This document shows, in pieces, positions 11,942 to 27,065 of a DNA stretch of 64,000 bases. The notes beneath the pieces were generated by a model, which saw only the letters and a list, made by a program, of their open reading frames with translations, searched no databases and was not told where the DNA came from. The translations under genes were made by a program, and so were the position numbers. The DNA comes from Struthio camelus (lineage: Eukaryota > Chordata > Aves > Struthioniformes > Struthionidae): the NCBI RefSeq assembly GCF_040807025.1, contig NC_090942.1:201120747-201184746 (forward strand), written 5' to 3'. Every line of letters begins with the position of its first letter. Positions within the stretch are counted from its first letter, which is position 1.

Positions 11942-12027
11942 GTTATGGATTCATTTAGCTGAAATGGATTCATTTCTCAAAGGAGAAATTCATTTCTCAT
12001 AGGACACCTGTGGATTCATTTCTCACC
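11942..12027. repeat. Cluster of GGATTCATTTCTCA-like repeats
   Basis: Four imperfect copies of a 14-base word built on ATTCATTT(CTCA) lie within about 85 bases. One is next to TATGGATTCATTTAGC and three end in TTTCTCA. It looks like a decayed minisatellite. Confidence 0.75.
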
Positions 12028-14535
12028 TGCAGTGTCAGTGGAAATTGGGATAAACTAGCATCACTAATAATCAGGCCACTGAAACATAATAGCGTATTTA
12101 TGATTTTAAAAATGGAGGTTCTGTAACATTAAGACTCATATTTTCAAAGTGTTGGCCTTGACCTTTCATGCAGAGAAAATATTTGACCTGTTTTTGTATG
12201 TACAGTGAACAAAGACAAATAGAGTTGGGCAGAATGGTCACTGTTTAAAAAACACCAGCTGGTCTATTGTTTTATTTCAGATACTGAATAGTTCCCTGTC
12301 CTTGAAGTAGAAACTAACTCTGGCAGTATCTACAAGATCCTGAATGCGCACAAGTTAATGTAGAAGCATGGTAGCAGAGGTAGAAGACTAAGCATGGTTG
12401 GCAATGCAACGCAGTTTGAAAGCACAGCTCGGTCTTGAGTGGGAATAGGAATGGTATACCTAGACACAAACTGTAGACAGATCAAGACCTAGGTGTACAG
12501 AATAGCATCAGAAATGGGTGAACAGCACCTCGTTAAGTCTTACTACTGCAAGAAAACAGTATCTGGTGGAATCTCACTGGGTATAGATCCTATATCGTAA
12601 GAACTGTGAGCATATTATAAAGTGTTACTGGCCATCTCTTCAGGAAAAGGTATCAGTGTACTTTGGAGGAGATCAAGAGTCCAGCTAGACCTAGGAAAGG
12701 AGTGATTAAAGGGGGATGTTAAGTGCCCGCATGCAAACTGATCACATCTCTTGGAAAAGGTCTGAGAATCATTTTGATGCCTTGGCTGCCTTCTGGGGCA
12801 TCTGATTTGAGAGCAAGAGGTTTCTCCCTCAAGAAATTCAGGAAGTACCTGTGGCTGATACATTACATGCATTGAAGACAATAAATAATCTACATCTCTT
12901 CACATATTTATCAAAAGGAACAAATAACTCTTTGCAGTCAGAAATGTTGTTTGCAAATAGGCAGCGTCTTTTCAATAGGGCAATACCACAGGAAACGACT
13001 TTAGGAAAACAGTTTGATAACCTCAGCGATAAATTTGGAAAAACAAGGTTTTCAGACACAATGTATTGCATGTTATAAGATTAAGTCCTAATACAAGAGA
13101 TCATTGCACGGTAGCAAGAAGTCCTGTAACGAGAATGGCGTTAGGCAACAGGGCTACTCAAAAGCATGTGAAATTCAATGTTTAAAAATAGGTTACTGCA
13201 GATAATGGTGCATTACTATAGTTGGGAAGGATAATTGTAAATAATATTTGAATTTCATGTATTTTTGAATGCCGTTTCGAAAGCAATGGTTTACCATTTC
13301 TGAACTACTACCGCTAAGCCAAACTAAACGTGGCATTGAAAGGGATGTGCAGTGAAAATAGATAAGACCTCTCAATCTCTGCTTATAAAGAGGAGACTAG
13401 AAGGAAGAGATGTGCTTTATATATAATAAATAACGAATAGTATAGGGAAGATAAATCAAGCATATTTATCTACCCCTGCCTCTCAGTACAAGAATAATGG
13501 GACTTCCAAAAAAGTTGAAAGGCAGTGTGCTTGGATATACTTTTTTCGTACAAAGGGAGATTGCCCCATACAACTGGCTGCTACTGGTTTATTGAAACCA
13601 AGAATTTGCGGGTCCTTTTAGTGGATCAGAAATCTGAATGAACAGTGAGGATATCTGTTTTACCATTAGGTGGATGATGAAAGATGAGGGGATGCAACTC
13701 TTCATGGTTTGGGGGATCAGTGCATGATGCTTGAGCTTGGATAGGAGGGGTGTTTGAATAAAAGCATCCTCTGTGATGCTTTTATTCTGAGCTGTCCGTT
13801 TTGAAGGCTCGTGAGCCTTCCCTGATGCACATGGGGCATCCGAGCGGATGCCGTGGGACTGTGGGCATTCATGGGCTCAGTGGAGCAGTCCTCGGTCCTG
13901 GAGCCTGGCAGTGTTGCTGTTACTGTGGAGTGGTGTCCAGTGAGCAGAAAGGAGGAGCTGTGCAATAACGAATAGGCTTGGAAGTCAGGTGTTCCTCCCA
14001 TGAAAATATGACCACATAGGTTTTATTCAGATCATTACTTGTCTCAGTAGCACAGTCTTACATAGCTCCAGTTGAAATAACACGGGGCTTTTTGTGAATA
14101 AAGACTGAAACTATGAAAGTAGAGCCATCAGCAGTTTATTTTACCTAAGTTATATATTCCTATTTCTTCTGAGGAGCAACTGGACCCTTAACTTTACAGA
14201 AACTGTTTCTTCGAAACCAAGATGCCATTGCACTAAAAGTGTCTGTACTGAAGTTTACTTAACAAATTTTTTGTAGATCTTCTAAAAACAATCAAACTGC
14301 TATCAATTGCCTTTTGAGGAAATTGTCCTCACCTCCCCAAACCTGTTGTTTTGTACTCTACAAATTCCACGGTGATTTTTACAAATTCTTACTGACACAT
14401 GGAATACTTAACTGGACAAGATAGTAGCAGGACTTTCCATTAATTAATTTTAAAGTTTCTTTTCAAGGCAACTCAGGTGGAGGGGACTTTTGTGTCCCAG
14501 AACTAGTTAAGCTGTTTATACTATTTCTATATAAA

Positions 14536-14589
14536 GATACTATTTCTATACAAAATAAACCTGATACTATTTCTATACAAAATAAACCT
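14536..14589. repeat. 27-bp tandem duplication
   Basis: A 27-bp unit starting GATACTATTTCTATAC and ending AAATAAACCT is present twice without mismatch (14536-14562, 14563-14589). A related partial copy with CTATTTCTATATAAA lies just upstream at 14521. Confidence 0.92.
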
Positions 14590-17500
14590 TTCTAAAAAGC
14601 ACAGAGTTCTTAGGGACAGCTGCACATTTAAGGGCTTCATCAAATTACTAGCGTAGAAGTAATTCTGATGATGACCACAAGATTACTTTTTTTTTTCTTC
14701 AGTAAGTAAATCTGGCACAGTCCTCTATGTTTAGAGAACCTGCCTTTCAGCAGTAGTAGTCTCTCTCATAAGTACAGTGTTGCATTCTTATATACTTGTA
14801 TTTTAATAGATTCTATTCAGTAGACAAAAAAGAGGAAAAAAAGAAAAATGCTCTAAAATGATTTCTTAGCTTTCTGCAAGCTCCCCAGATTTTTAACTAG
14901 GACCATTTAGATAACCTTTGGTAACCTTATGTTTTTATAGTTTGCTACAGCCCGTTCAAAAAGATGTACAGCTTTTTTTTTTTCATTTAACTTCTTTGAT
15001 GAGCATTTGCTCTGCACTGAACATTTATCTCATTTATTTGCAGGAAAAAAAAGCAGGTGAATTGCTGCTGGTAGACTGGTGATATCTTTTTATCCTCTAA
15101 TCATTTAGTCCCAGCCGTGTGATATACTGTCATATTTAGGTACAAACCTAGTTTTGCTTTCTCAAAGAGAAGAAAAGCCAGTACTAACTGCAAATGCTGA
15201 AGACTCCATCCTGCAGTGATGGAGGAGCCTTACACTTTTGAGGAATAGATTGCAACAAATAAGATTTAAAGTAATACATATAAACTGTTGTCATAAGCAG
15301 ACTAGTTCTTAAAAGGTAATAGATTTGTTAGAGAACTTAGGTAATAGTTATGTTACATGCTGAGTGGAGAGAGAAGCAGTGTCTTAGAACTGTTTAGTAT
15401 CCCATCAATTTAAGTATAATGAGATACCATAATTAAATATCATACATAATTATGATTATTTAATATACATGGTAAATATGATGTGTTAAATATCATACTC
15501 TGTGCATACAGTGTTGTAGTGGTCAGAGTGTAGCGACTTTGCTGAGGCAGAGTAAGAGGAAGATGAATTTTCATATCTCTAATTTGGGCAAATCCCACTG
15601 CCAGCTTTGGAATTACAGGAGCATCTTATATGGCCACATCTCAGAATACAAAAAGGATGTGTATCACTAACCTGAGCCTATATAATAATTATATATTCCT
15701 AGGTACACTGTTCTCTTTTCTCTCCTCTCAGGTGCTTTCATAACAGGACTCTACAGGTCATGGATCTAAACAGGAGTCCACGTAATCCTATGAGGCAGGT
15801 GCACGTTTTGCACTGGCTGATGCTAATCTGGAGGATATTGCAGTATCTAAGAATTCCTGTACATTTATTTTTAAAAGGCATGCCAAATATACATTTGCTT
15901 CAAGAGGACACTCTAGGGAAAGGGAGAGGACCTGTAAGATTTGGGGCCAAAGTATACAGATTTTAATGCATGGATTTACGCTAGTCCCCACAGAAGTTTT
16001 TTCTTAGAAGTTCAAAATTTGCTAAGACCAAACCTGACAGAACAATAGGCAATTCAGCTTCTGCTGCTTTCAGGGAAGAGATATTTTTCAGCATGTAAAT
16101 GGATGCAACGTGACCTGGCCCTCTTAAAATGGAGATACTTGTGCCCTGAAAGGGATGTTCTGTTGCATCCCCAGGGGGGTCAGGGAGTCAGTGTGCTCCA
16201 TCCATGGGTTTTTATGCTGCTCCTTGGTTCCCTTCTGACACCTTAACTTACTCCCTTGATATTTGAGCAACCCTCAGTCCACCCCTTGCCAGGGTCTGAC
16301 AAGAAAACGTCTGCACTGAGGTAAGGAGCAGCATGGAGGTCGGGCTTTTCTATGAGTATTAATCACAGCAGAGATCTTTCTGCAAACTAGATAGAAAACA
16401 GCAAGCCTGCTTCCGTCATGTTTCAAATTAATTTCTGTTCCTTTGTTTTGCAATTCCCTGCTGATGTTAGCAGAGGCTGCCTTTAGGCTGGGCAGAGGAG
16501 AGTAAAACTCAGTGCTGGGAGTTAGCACATTCAAGTATGCAGCTTTTTACCCAGCTGCTGTCCCAGAGCACAGTGGCTGAACATACAGTAGTCTACTTCT
16601 GAACTCAGCTTGGTCCCACAGGTTAAAATGTATAGGAGGGATGTGGTTTTCCAGAATCTGGAAACAATGCAAGTGATTTGTGCCAAAAGTATGGAATGGA
16701 TATTGCAGCTGAAGAGGCAGGTAATTTGCATAGATTACGTATACATCAAAATATTCAGGCAATCTCTAGCCCTGCTTGCCTATGCTCGGATATGTTTTGG
16801 GCTGAAGCTGATAGCAGCCCCATGTACGTGCCGAAGAGGAGAATATGGGCTCTTCTGTTGGGCCTCACAGTGGGCCTCAGAGCCTGCTGAAAGGAATGGA
16901 CTTTCTTCTTGTTGTTGTTTCTAGAAGTAGCTGCATTAGACCTCTATCCATTTTGTATGCCTGCATCTCTTTAAGTAATTGGGGCCTAAAATTTACAGTA
17001 GTATTGTCCTTTGTTTGGTCTCAGCTTTATTGTCACAGCCAAAACCTACAAAAGTTGACTGTAAACATGCTTATAAATGAAAGGAAATTTTGTAGAATAG
17101 AAATGTTGTAATTGTGCCTCTGAAATACAGCTATAAAATTATGTATTTAGCTCCAGACCATGAAATTAGAATACCCTGGACTAGTAGTACAATTCATAAT
17201 TTTCTAGACTTACTAACTGGACCCTTACTTTCTTTTTCTTACCAAATACAGTTAGGTATAACCTATAATTTATCATACTCGTCAGCTCATGAAGTTCTCA
17301 GAGAGAACTTTTCCTAGGAACCATCATACAATGTAAACTCCTGATACTACTGCCTGCTGTGTGGTCCCATCCTGAATTCCAAAATGTTTTGCAAAAAGCA
17401 GCTGCATGGGGATAGTTTTTGCATTACAGATCTCATTAGGAGCCAGACAGCTTTAAACCACTGAGTTGAATTCTGCATCTAGTGCTTTTCATATGAGAAC

Positions 17501-20500
17501 CAGTTACTGGTTTAGTAGATAAAGGCTTGTGGTTATTTCTTATACTCACTATTTAGGTCTTTTTCACTTAACTGTGGGTGGAGTTTGAACCGTAGCTTAC
17601 AAGTATGTAAAGTAATTTTAAAAGGAAGCGCATTATCTTTGCCTCAATTTCCCTTAAGATTAAAGCTTTGGATTGCAACTACAGAGCTTCTTGTTGTATA
17701 CAAGACAGTCATTTAATGCACTTTATTTAAAAAAGGCACAAATTATTTTGTTTATAAAATGTTACAATTGCACTATGCTGTAAGAATCGGTTACTAAATA
17801 TAAACTGTACAGTTTTGTAGTCAACATTGTGTTTAGTCATAAATGATTGAAACAATTACATGTTTCAGTTAAATGTTAATTTTATATGTGGTATATATAA
17901 CTAAATAAATTTTCCTTTCTAAAAAAAGAATGATTGTCCCTTTCATTCCATTGACTTTCACATTCTATTTCAAATAACAAAATAGTATTCTTTTTAAAAA
18001 ATAAAATTAAATATGTTCCAGTGCAAAGAAATGGCAAAAGATGCTATCTAAACTCTGCGAATTAAAATCAGATCTGCAAGTTCAGCTGAACTTCTGTAGA
18101 TCTGCTGCATCCACTAACACCACATAAGGACATCCCAGTCGGTATAATTTTCTACCAAAAGTGTGAAAGAAGAGTTGGCACAAATTGTTGAATGCAGAGT
18201 TGTAAGTGAAAGTCAGAGTGCTCTTCCAAATTTGTATGTCTCATACAAATTAATTTTCCTCTACTGCACTTATCTTCTGATGCACTGCATGCATTGTCAC
18301 TGTATATGCTCATATTTGCTGAATGTATTTCAGGGGGGATATACAAGAGGGTCTGAGATGGATCTTGGAAAATGTTAATACTTAAATTTGAGTTGATCAT
18401 ATCAACTGGGAGAGGTAAGAGTCAAAAGAAACTATGTTAACTTAGTCTTTTTCTTGACTAAGTTTGGTTCTCATCCTGCGGTTAAGTAACTGCAAAATCA
18501 GTTGCATGATTGAGTTCTGTGTTTCAAATCTGACTGTATTATAAACAGGCTAAAAGAAAAAAAAACTGATCTCTGATTTTTCCTAGTTAAATTTAAAAAA
18601 AACTGTTTTGTGGTTTAATTCTTTTGAATAATTTTCTCGAATAGGCAGCTTATTTTCCAGGCACATAAGTTGATGGAAAGAGCTAAACCTGTAACCCTGA
18701 AACTGACCATTCTGTACTGTAGTCAGTGAAAGCATGACTTCTGAAAGAAGTTGGGCAGTAGCCAACAGATATTCAGGTAAGTAATGGAAATCAAGGCTGT
18801 TTCCTTTGTAACAGTAAGTCCTGGGCTCTGGTGTGTGCTGTGCCTACTTAGCTGGAGAAGATCCTCATGACCTTTACTTCACCCAGACACAGCTGTCCTC
18901 TCCACCTCTCACATCAGACCTGCAGGCCCCAGCTACTTATTCTGGAGACAAAGAAAGTGGTATCATGGATCGGGGTAGTGCCCTAGTTGGTCTTTCTGCA
19001 ATAAAACTACAGCCAAAAGGCTACACAGTGGACTTGGTGATCAGGATGTACTTGATAAATGGTTCTTGCCTAACTCAGCATGAACTGCAACTACACAGGA
19101 TATACCCTTAAAGTCTGCCAGCCTCTAATCTACCAAACTGGAAATTGAATAAGAATTAATGAGAAGAAATACTAAAGAAGACATGCTCCATCAAACAGAG
19201 AAGTCACAACATGTTATAAATGCATCACAGTAACTAGAAAAAACAACATACTAATATAATAAACTAGATTTACTGCTCCCATATCAAACATGCCTTCTGT
19301 AAAGACTTGGTCTTTGATAATTTTGTGTTGCTTTGCGTATTTTTTTCTCTCATAATGCTGACAGAGACAACAGGACAGGGAAAAGGGCTGTGACTGAGCA
19401 TGTTACTATCCAATAAACACTCTGTAATAATGACTATTATTTAGTCAAATTTGGCACTGTTAGAAGAAAAGCTGTAATACCCACTACAACAGGTGTAATA
19501 TTAGAAAGTGTTACAACATAAAGATGAAGACTGCTTCCACTAAAAGGAGCAGCTAAAAGGATGAAATGCTGGCAGGCAGCTAAGAGATTCTTTAAGGACC
19601 CTGCAGTAAGATATGCTTTGCATATCTTGCATGTATGTACTCTTCCCATCAAAAAAACCCCTGAAAGGATCTCAAAAAGAGTGTGAGATTAGATAAGAGA
19701 TGGAGCAGACTATTAGAAGCAAAGAGAGAACGTATGTCCAAAATGAAAAGACCTTTAACTAGTCAAATGTATAGTCATAATAAGGCAAATCAGAGAACGC
19801 TTTGAGGGGCAGTTTGTGAAAACATAAAAAACCTCAGTTAAAAACTATCACAAGCGGAAAATTTACCCAGACAATCTGTGGAAACAGTGAAGTCTTTAAA
19901 AAACAGGCAGTCAAAATAAAGCTGTGGAGAAAAGCAAAATGAATATTTGCATCAGTGTTTTTTTGAAAAGGGGTTTAGAAATCTTTCCGTACTGGGGTCT
20001 TTCTTTATGGAGGGAACAGTCTGAAGAATTGTCTCTATTGGGGCAAATACCTGCCTCTGACAAGACCCTGGCTGGAGGTTAAGCTGACTGAAGAGGAGAT
20101 GAGAAACTACTGGATACAACATGAGAAATTGCTGGACGTGACAGATAATGATGTAACAAGCTGAAAAAGTTAGATAGCACCATGAAGGATGGCTGGATTT
20201 CACAGGTGGTTGTGGCGGGGAGAGGTTATGGGAAGCAGCCAAACTTTGCAGATAGAGGAGGACCTTTTGGGATTGAGAAGTTGCAGAGCCAACACTACCT
20301 AGGTTATCTTGTTATTATTCATGCAGTCACCTAACATCAAACAGCAATAAAATCAAAACAGCATCAAAAATAATAATTGGGATGTGGATGTAGCGAAAAA
20401 GGGACCAATGGGAAAAAATAATTAAGGATAGGTTGTTTATTTGGGAGGGGAGGGTGCAAGAATGGTGGGAAAAGAGGGTGAAGAAGCAGGAAAAGGGATA

Positions 20501-23500
20501 AGAAGTATGCAGGTCAGGTGGCCAGGGCTATTTGGGGGTCTCTTTGGGCAGCTCTGCACTTAATCACTGCAGCCTAAGCGAGGACAATAAACTGAACCTG
20601 TTCTGACCATAGCCTACCACCATAGTCAGGAGGACTGGGGATGAGTGCAGTAGTTTCCCTGGCAGGGGAACAGCTGAGGTGGGTGGATTCAGCATCTTGA
20701 TCTCACTGTGCTGGTACCTGTTCCACACCTGACAGTATCAGCATCATCCTAACAACCTCACAGCAGCTGCCTAGAAATATTATTAGGAGGGTAAAAAGGA
20801 TGGCCAAATCAATAAATTGCATAGTAAAAAAGCTGACGAAACTTGGTTGCACTCAGCCAGAGGAATTCCCATTAGAACGACTGAAGTATTAATGAAGTTT
20901 TATGACCGGTAGGTATCCTGACTGTGTTCTTATTCAGTGCAGATAATTTCCTTCTCTTCACGAAGCTATCCAGCACAGCAGTGTACCATGTTCAGAAAGC
21001 AGCTCTATTATTAAAATAGTGTTTTAGATTAACTGGGAATGGAAGGTCGTTGGCAACTTTTAGACCACCCAGTAACGGCTAGCTTGTGTCCCCTGCCAAA
21101 AGTGCAGCACTTCATGTACTTGTATTTAGCTATCAGATACTTTTCTTAACTGTATCTGGAACTAAGAGATACATTTACTAAGAGTAAATGACTGATTTTT
21201 TTTATAATGGGGAAATGTTTTTTTTTATAATGGATATTCAACAGAAGATTTCTGTGATCAATAATTAATGTGTATTTACAAGCATAAAATAATTGAAAGC
21301 TATCATGCATATCAATTCTCATGCTGCAACAAACAAAAGAAAGTTCCTTTACATTAGGTCTGCTGGTGGAAATTAAACAGAATAGTCTAGCTTTAGCCTT
21401 TGGTTCATGGAGACTCTAAGCTACAATTCCAGCTATATATCTGTCATATAGCTCTTAAGTGTCTGTGGGTCACTTCAAAGATGAGCTGCTGGGTTAGGTA
21501 GACCTTTGGACTGACTAGGTACCTTATATTCTTACTAAACTCTTATTAGCGTTCATATTTATAGCAGGGTATCAGAAAGTGTCTATAACCTCATCACTAA
21601 GCTGTAGCAAGAATCTTTGATGTCTATTCAAATTAACAGACCTCTGCAGCTGCTGGATATTTTACCCTGCCCATTGAAAAATGCACGGGAAATATCATCA
21701 TAGTTTGGCAGTGTATGAAAAAGAAAATTCCATTTGCAGCTACTCAGGCTTATAAAAAATAGCCCAAGTCATATACACCTTTTAAAGTTGTTTTGAAATG
21801 ATCTAGGACCATATGGGTCTAAATAAATTTTTCTCTAGAATTGCTTTTAAGTGTAGCAGCTCATACCCAATTCTTATTTTGTTTTGTTTTGGATTGAAAG
21901 TTCATCCTCAGAAAAAAAAACAATGCCACCTGGGGTTGTTACTCTTTGCGTTCCACTGACTTGGATGGAAGCTGAACAAATGCTCTCTTACTTCAGCATC
22001 CTCTTCTGGTTGAGGATTTTCTTGGGTATTTGTTCTTTCATATCTGCCAAACTTTTTCATACCCCCCCCCCCATTTTGTGCTAAACGTAGAGATGGGTGC
22101 CCTTTCACCTTGGCATCCTTTATCTGACAACAAAGGGGTTTGTTCATGTACCAGGACACTGTCTTCCCATCAGTGGCTTAGCATAGCTAGTTTCATCTTT
22201 ATCATGATGTATGTGTCTAAATGATGCTTAACAGAGACTCTATATAAATGTGTTTTTAAGATGCCTTGAGTTTGCCATCATCATCATTATAAGTTGTCAG
22301 ACTCAAAAGCATTCTCTTATGATTTGCTGGCCAAGGATCATCACAATCCAAATCATTCCGTTTACAGGGGTTGTGCAGGACAGGCATGTGGAAGACGCAG
22401 AGGAGGTGGCAGGCTGTAGCTGTGTTTTTAGGATAGGAGAGAGCCATTACTCCCAAGCGCTATGTCTCAGCCATTATGTGGGTCTAATCCCACTTAACTC
22501 CAAAAAATCTCCTCAAACCAGCCTGCAACGTCTCACACCTCTGGATGTTCGTACTCTTTCCTGTTAACAAAAGAAAGGTGGCAAAGCAGTGACTGGAAGG
22601 AAGCCTTCAGGTTTCTCCCTTCTCTCTTAAATACCCTCCATCACTGCAGTTTCCTGTTCCCTTTTACCTGCTTCAAAGAGCAGGCCTTTATCAGCAGTGC
22701 TGCTGGCTGTGCAATGCGAGCATGTCCCTACAAATTACTATGTATGTTCTGAATTCCCATTTTATTAGTTGAATTGTGCACCTCAAAAGGTGTCAGACAG
22801 GAGAGGGAAGCATTTGCTATTTGCCAGTTTGACCCAATTAAAAAAAATTCCTTCCTGACACCAAAGCAAGCAGTCAGATAGATAGACCCACTGCTCTATA
22901 GAGCGAGAAGCAAGCTCAAGCTTCTGCTTTGCTCGCAGCAACCGGAAAGAAGAGGAGGAGCTGGTCCCTGCACGCTCTGCAGGGCCCTCCATTGGCTCTA
23001 TCATGCTGCAGATGTCATTGAGTTTACTGCCTGGCAAGGTAGTATGTGCTGTGCTGAGCCAGGGCCATGCAGCAACCGATCCTGTCTTACTTGATGCTTT
23101 GGCTCCGTCTGCAGTCTAGTTTCGTGTTGAAATGGATTCCAGGATTTACTGCTAATGCTGGATTCCCAGTCCCTTCAGACAGCTTTCTATAGCATATATC
23201 TGATTTTTTTAGTTATTATTTTCAGTACCTGGAGTTCTCTACACTACGGAGTTTTGTTTTTTTTTCTTTTTTTTTTCCTTCTAGAGAGAAGTCACTGAAA
23301 AATGTTATGGCTCCTTAATGCTGGGTCCATTTCATTCATCATGTTCTTTCTGCACAGTGTTAGTTTGCCTTCAGTACAGCATGGCTTTTGCAGGAATACA
23401 GCCACCCTTGTCAATAGATGCATCTGGCCTTAGATCACTGCAGACACCTGTGTCTTCTGCCACAGCTTTTGCAGGTAGTTCAGGCCGGCCCTGTTTCAGT

Positions 23501-26500
23501 GGCTGCATGTCAGTTTTGGGGCCTCTCTCAAGCTGCCTGCTTCCCCAGAACAGCAGCAGCCCTGCGCTGGCAGCAGTGACTTCCCTCTACCCTCTGCAGA
23601 GAATTTGCTAAACTTGGCCTTTTCTATGAGCAGAGTGGGGCTGAGAGGATGTTCCCGGGATGTGGGTTACTGGCCCTGTGGTCACAGCTCCCCTCGGGCC
23701 AAGGGATCATGGGGAGCAGGGGGAGCAAAGAGGCTGATCTTCCTTCTCTTTGAGATACCAAGTTGTGAATGGGTGCAGGAATAGCCAGTTACCTGCTAAG
23801 GTTATGTTCACTGCTCAGCCAGCCATGCTGTATGTCCTGGAGGGAAAAGTTGTCAGGCTAGATGCACGTGTCATAGGCCAGACTTTTCTCATAGATGTGC
23901 AGCTAGACTATGCTGGCAGGAGTACATGCACAGCAGTCCCTCAGCAGCTTTTCCATTTCAGACTCTAGTCACTTGAGTATTGTCTTCACATTCACACTTA
24001 ACTTGTCTTACTAGGGAATGTTGTCTTCTTCAGAGATGAGATAAAGTGTTAGTCAGAGCCCAGTAATTTTCCCTATTCTGTTTAGCATTTTTGTGCTTCT
24101 CCTTGATTCTATTAAAGGTTGTTTTAATGAGCACTCGTTAAATAAGTGTGTCTCTCTCCACAGATCTAAGCAGTGGAATCTCCAGCATTTCCGCTGCTTC
24201 ACAAAATGATACAACACTTTATTCTAGTCAAGTTAAAAATGGAACAAAATGCTACTCTGTTTCCCTTTCAATCATCTCACCTTCCCTAGCGATTTGCGAA
24301 AGAGCGTTGAGTTTTCTGTTGCTTAGAAGTTATTTTTTACACCATTTAAATGACAGCTTAATCATATGATAAAGGACTTTCCTAAGTGCAAGTCTTTTCC
24401 TTGTGTCAAAATATCTGTGGATGCCATATTTAACAGCAGACACAGCTGTGCTGCAGCAGTAGGTGAAGTTCCCCCTGTGAATAGTTTGCATGATATTATA
24501 TAGCTGTGGAGAGCACTTCCTTTCGGAAAGCTGTTCTGAGATAAAAGTCAGCAGGGCTCTGGTTCCCACAGTGCAATCATCAGCAGCAAAAATCCTAAAC
24601 AGCAGTTGAGTACATTTAAGGATGTGAGTGTATATGTATATAGCAAGGTAAGACCGTATTTGGAATAATTCAGTCCATTTATGATAAAGTAGCAATATTG
24701 TTTTCAAAGACATGGAACCCCTAGTAAATGCATGTGGAATGGTAGCAAATGGTGATGTGACTGGAGAGAGGTCATATCAAGTATGCAGGAAGTACTGGTA
24801 TCTGCTACTCTGCCTTCTTGCTTCGCTGCATAAATTCTCACTATGAGAATGTGGTGGGTAAGAATAGCACTCTGTCACTGTGTATTTGTAGGATGAGTGC
24901 CTAAGAGAAACTATCACATTTAATTTAACATCTATTTTAAAGCTTTGAATCATTTCTGCAAAAAGACAGATTTCATCACATATTACCTTTATGCCTCCCT
25001 GTCAGTAGCTTACATAATTTAGCAGAGCACACCACCACATAGTAGTCATAAAACTTAACAGCTTACAATTACTATGTTGTCAAGCTTACAGTGTAAAACA
25101 GGCTGACATCAACCTTCTGGTGATGCAGAAGCAAATGTCAGTGTAAAAAAGCATCAGTAACTTGAGAGGCTTCCAGTAAGAAGGTTTGAGAAAAATACTA
25201 ATGTTTCACAGATTTATATAAAAAGTTTAGTGGGGGGGGGGGAGTCTGGGCACCACATCCCGCTGTGCACTGTGGACATGCCTCAAGTCTGAACTGAGGC
25301 GAAGTGAAAATCCAAGTGAAGTCACAGCAGTTGGGAGTTTCTAGTCAGTGAATCGGGTTAAAGACTGTAAGAAAGAGATCTATGGTTTATGTTGACCCAT
25401 TAAGTTACATAAAAATTACAAGAAGCCTTGTCTCCAGTAGCGTTTTGCCAGATTCTTGCTAAAGCAGATGAAAAATGGATTAATTTTTTCCTGGTGAAGA
25501 CAAAGTCCAAGAGGTATCTTGCAAACAATTTGTTCAGTTGCAGCAGAAGTAACATTTCCAGCAGAAAGGTCACAGGCCATTTACAGCGTTCTGAATCAAA
25601 AATAATCCCTAAAACCCCAGCTAAAACCTAACTAGCAGCTGCGTGAAACATTGTGATTGCACCTGGTTTGCAGTAGCTAACTACAGGAGCCAGAGCTGGA
25701 AACAAAATCCCGCTCAGGAGAGAGTCCGAGTTTGTTTCTGATGCTAAAACCAAAAGTCTAGAGCCTGACCTCAGGCTATTTTTGGCTCAGTGAAATTCCA
25801 CTGCCATTTAGAGAGCAATTGCATGAGAAGAAGGGCAGGACGCCCATTATTGTGGCTAGACTTTTATGATAAGGAGTTTCAGAAATAAATGGGGTTATTA
25901 GCCAGTGTGTGCATTATGTGACAGCCTGTCCTCTCAACAGCAAACATCACAAAAGAAATCAGGAAATAACTTGGAAACCTCTTGAAAGCTCTGCTTTCGC
26001 TGTAGTTCTCCATCAGGCGTCACAGAGGTCTGGGTAGCTTGTGAAGTACAATGATGATTTTTGAGCCAGCTGAGGTGAGAAGGTGGGAAGTCACTAGGGT
26101 GACTGGGAGGGAGCCAGCTTGGACTAGAGTAGACAAATTTGATCCTGATGCCTGTGCTTTGAGCTGGAGGGAGGGCAGAGGGGTGATGAGAGATGGACAC
26201 AGTCCTGGAGGTACCAGTAGCCCAAGACACCATCTTTCTTACAAGTGTATAGAATCAAATTTAGCTACAGAGAGGAACTGAAGAGGAAGCTTTGATATTT
26301 ATATAAAGTATACAGCCCTCTGTGCTTTATTATACAAAGGCTTTATAGTACTTGAATTTTCACTAAGATAATTGAGATTAGAATCTGATCAATAAATCAA
26401 CATCTCATTTTACTGTCTTTTTGTGTTAGAGAGTTCATTTTGTAAATACACAAACATACGGGAAGTTTAACAGCACAGGTGAGTCACAGGTGGCTCCACA

Positions 26501-26526
26501 GTAGTCACAGGTTCCTCTGCTGTGAA

Positions 26527-26803
26527 CAATGGCTGAGGGAGCTGCGCTTGTTCAGCAGGAGGATGAGAGATAACGGGCACAAGTGAAACAAGACAGTGTC
26601 AGACTAGACATGAGATAACTTTTTTTGCCCATGAAGTCAGTTAAGCACTGGCACAGGTTGCCTAGAGGGGTTGTGCAGTCTCCATCCTTGGAGGTTTTCA
26701 AGACCTAACAGGATCAAACCTTATCAGATCTTATAGCTGACCTTGTCTGAGCAGCACTAAAGACCTCCTGAGGTCCCTTCTGACCTGAATTATCCTATGG
26801 TTT
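26527..26803 (+). mobile_element. CR1 LINE 3' fragment (old)
   Basis: CR1 coding-strand 3' end in the order GGCTGAGGGAGCTG, AGGAGGATGAGAG, GGCACAGGTTGCC, TCCTTGGAGGTTTTCAAGAC, then CCTTGTCTGAGCAG and CCTGAGGTCCCTTCTGACC, with the tail near ATTATCCTATGG. It is diverged and internally deleted relative to the young copies. Confidence 0.88.
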
Positions 26804-27065
26804 TTATGGGGAGTGAAGCACACCTGCGGCTGTCCAACCATCTGACCCATCAGGCTGTAATAGCCAGACTGAAGTATAAAATAGGAGAGGAGGTATCCTG
26901 AGTTATCTTTTGTTTGGCAAGTCTGATCCAAGCTGTCCCACCGTGTGCTAGTAATCATGAGTCAGAGACCTAGAAGGTCTAGACCATTGCAGAGCAGTAG
27001 TGCCTAACAAAAAGGAATAGCGCAAACTATGTCCAAGAGTCAACCTAAATAGCACTGGTTACAGC

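Larger units (their letters stand above)
8150..26526. other. Long intergenic region, no gene seen
   Basis: About 18 kb with no recognisable exon, RNA gene or clear transposon. Open frames are short and read like chance frames. Small local repeats are listed separately. Homopolymer runs occur near 9110, 11555, 23255-23280 and 25230. Part of the start may be GPR12 3' UTR if a distal poly(A) site is used. Confidence 0.55.

Noticed and set aside
20380-20765. Possible LTR-like block with an AATAAA in GACAATAAACTGAACC
   Set aside because: No clear termini, target duplication or TATA-like element in the right order, so it was not called.
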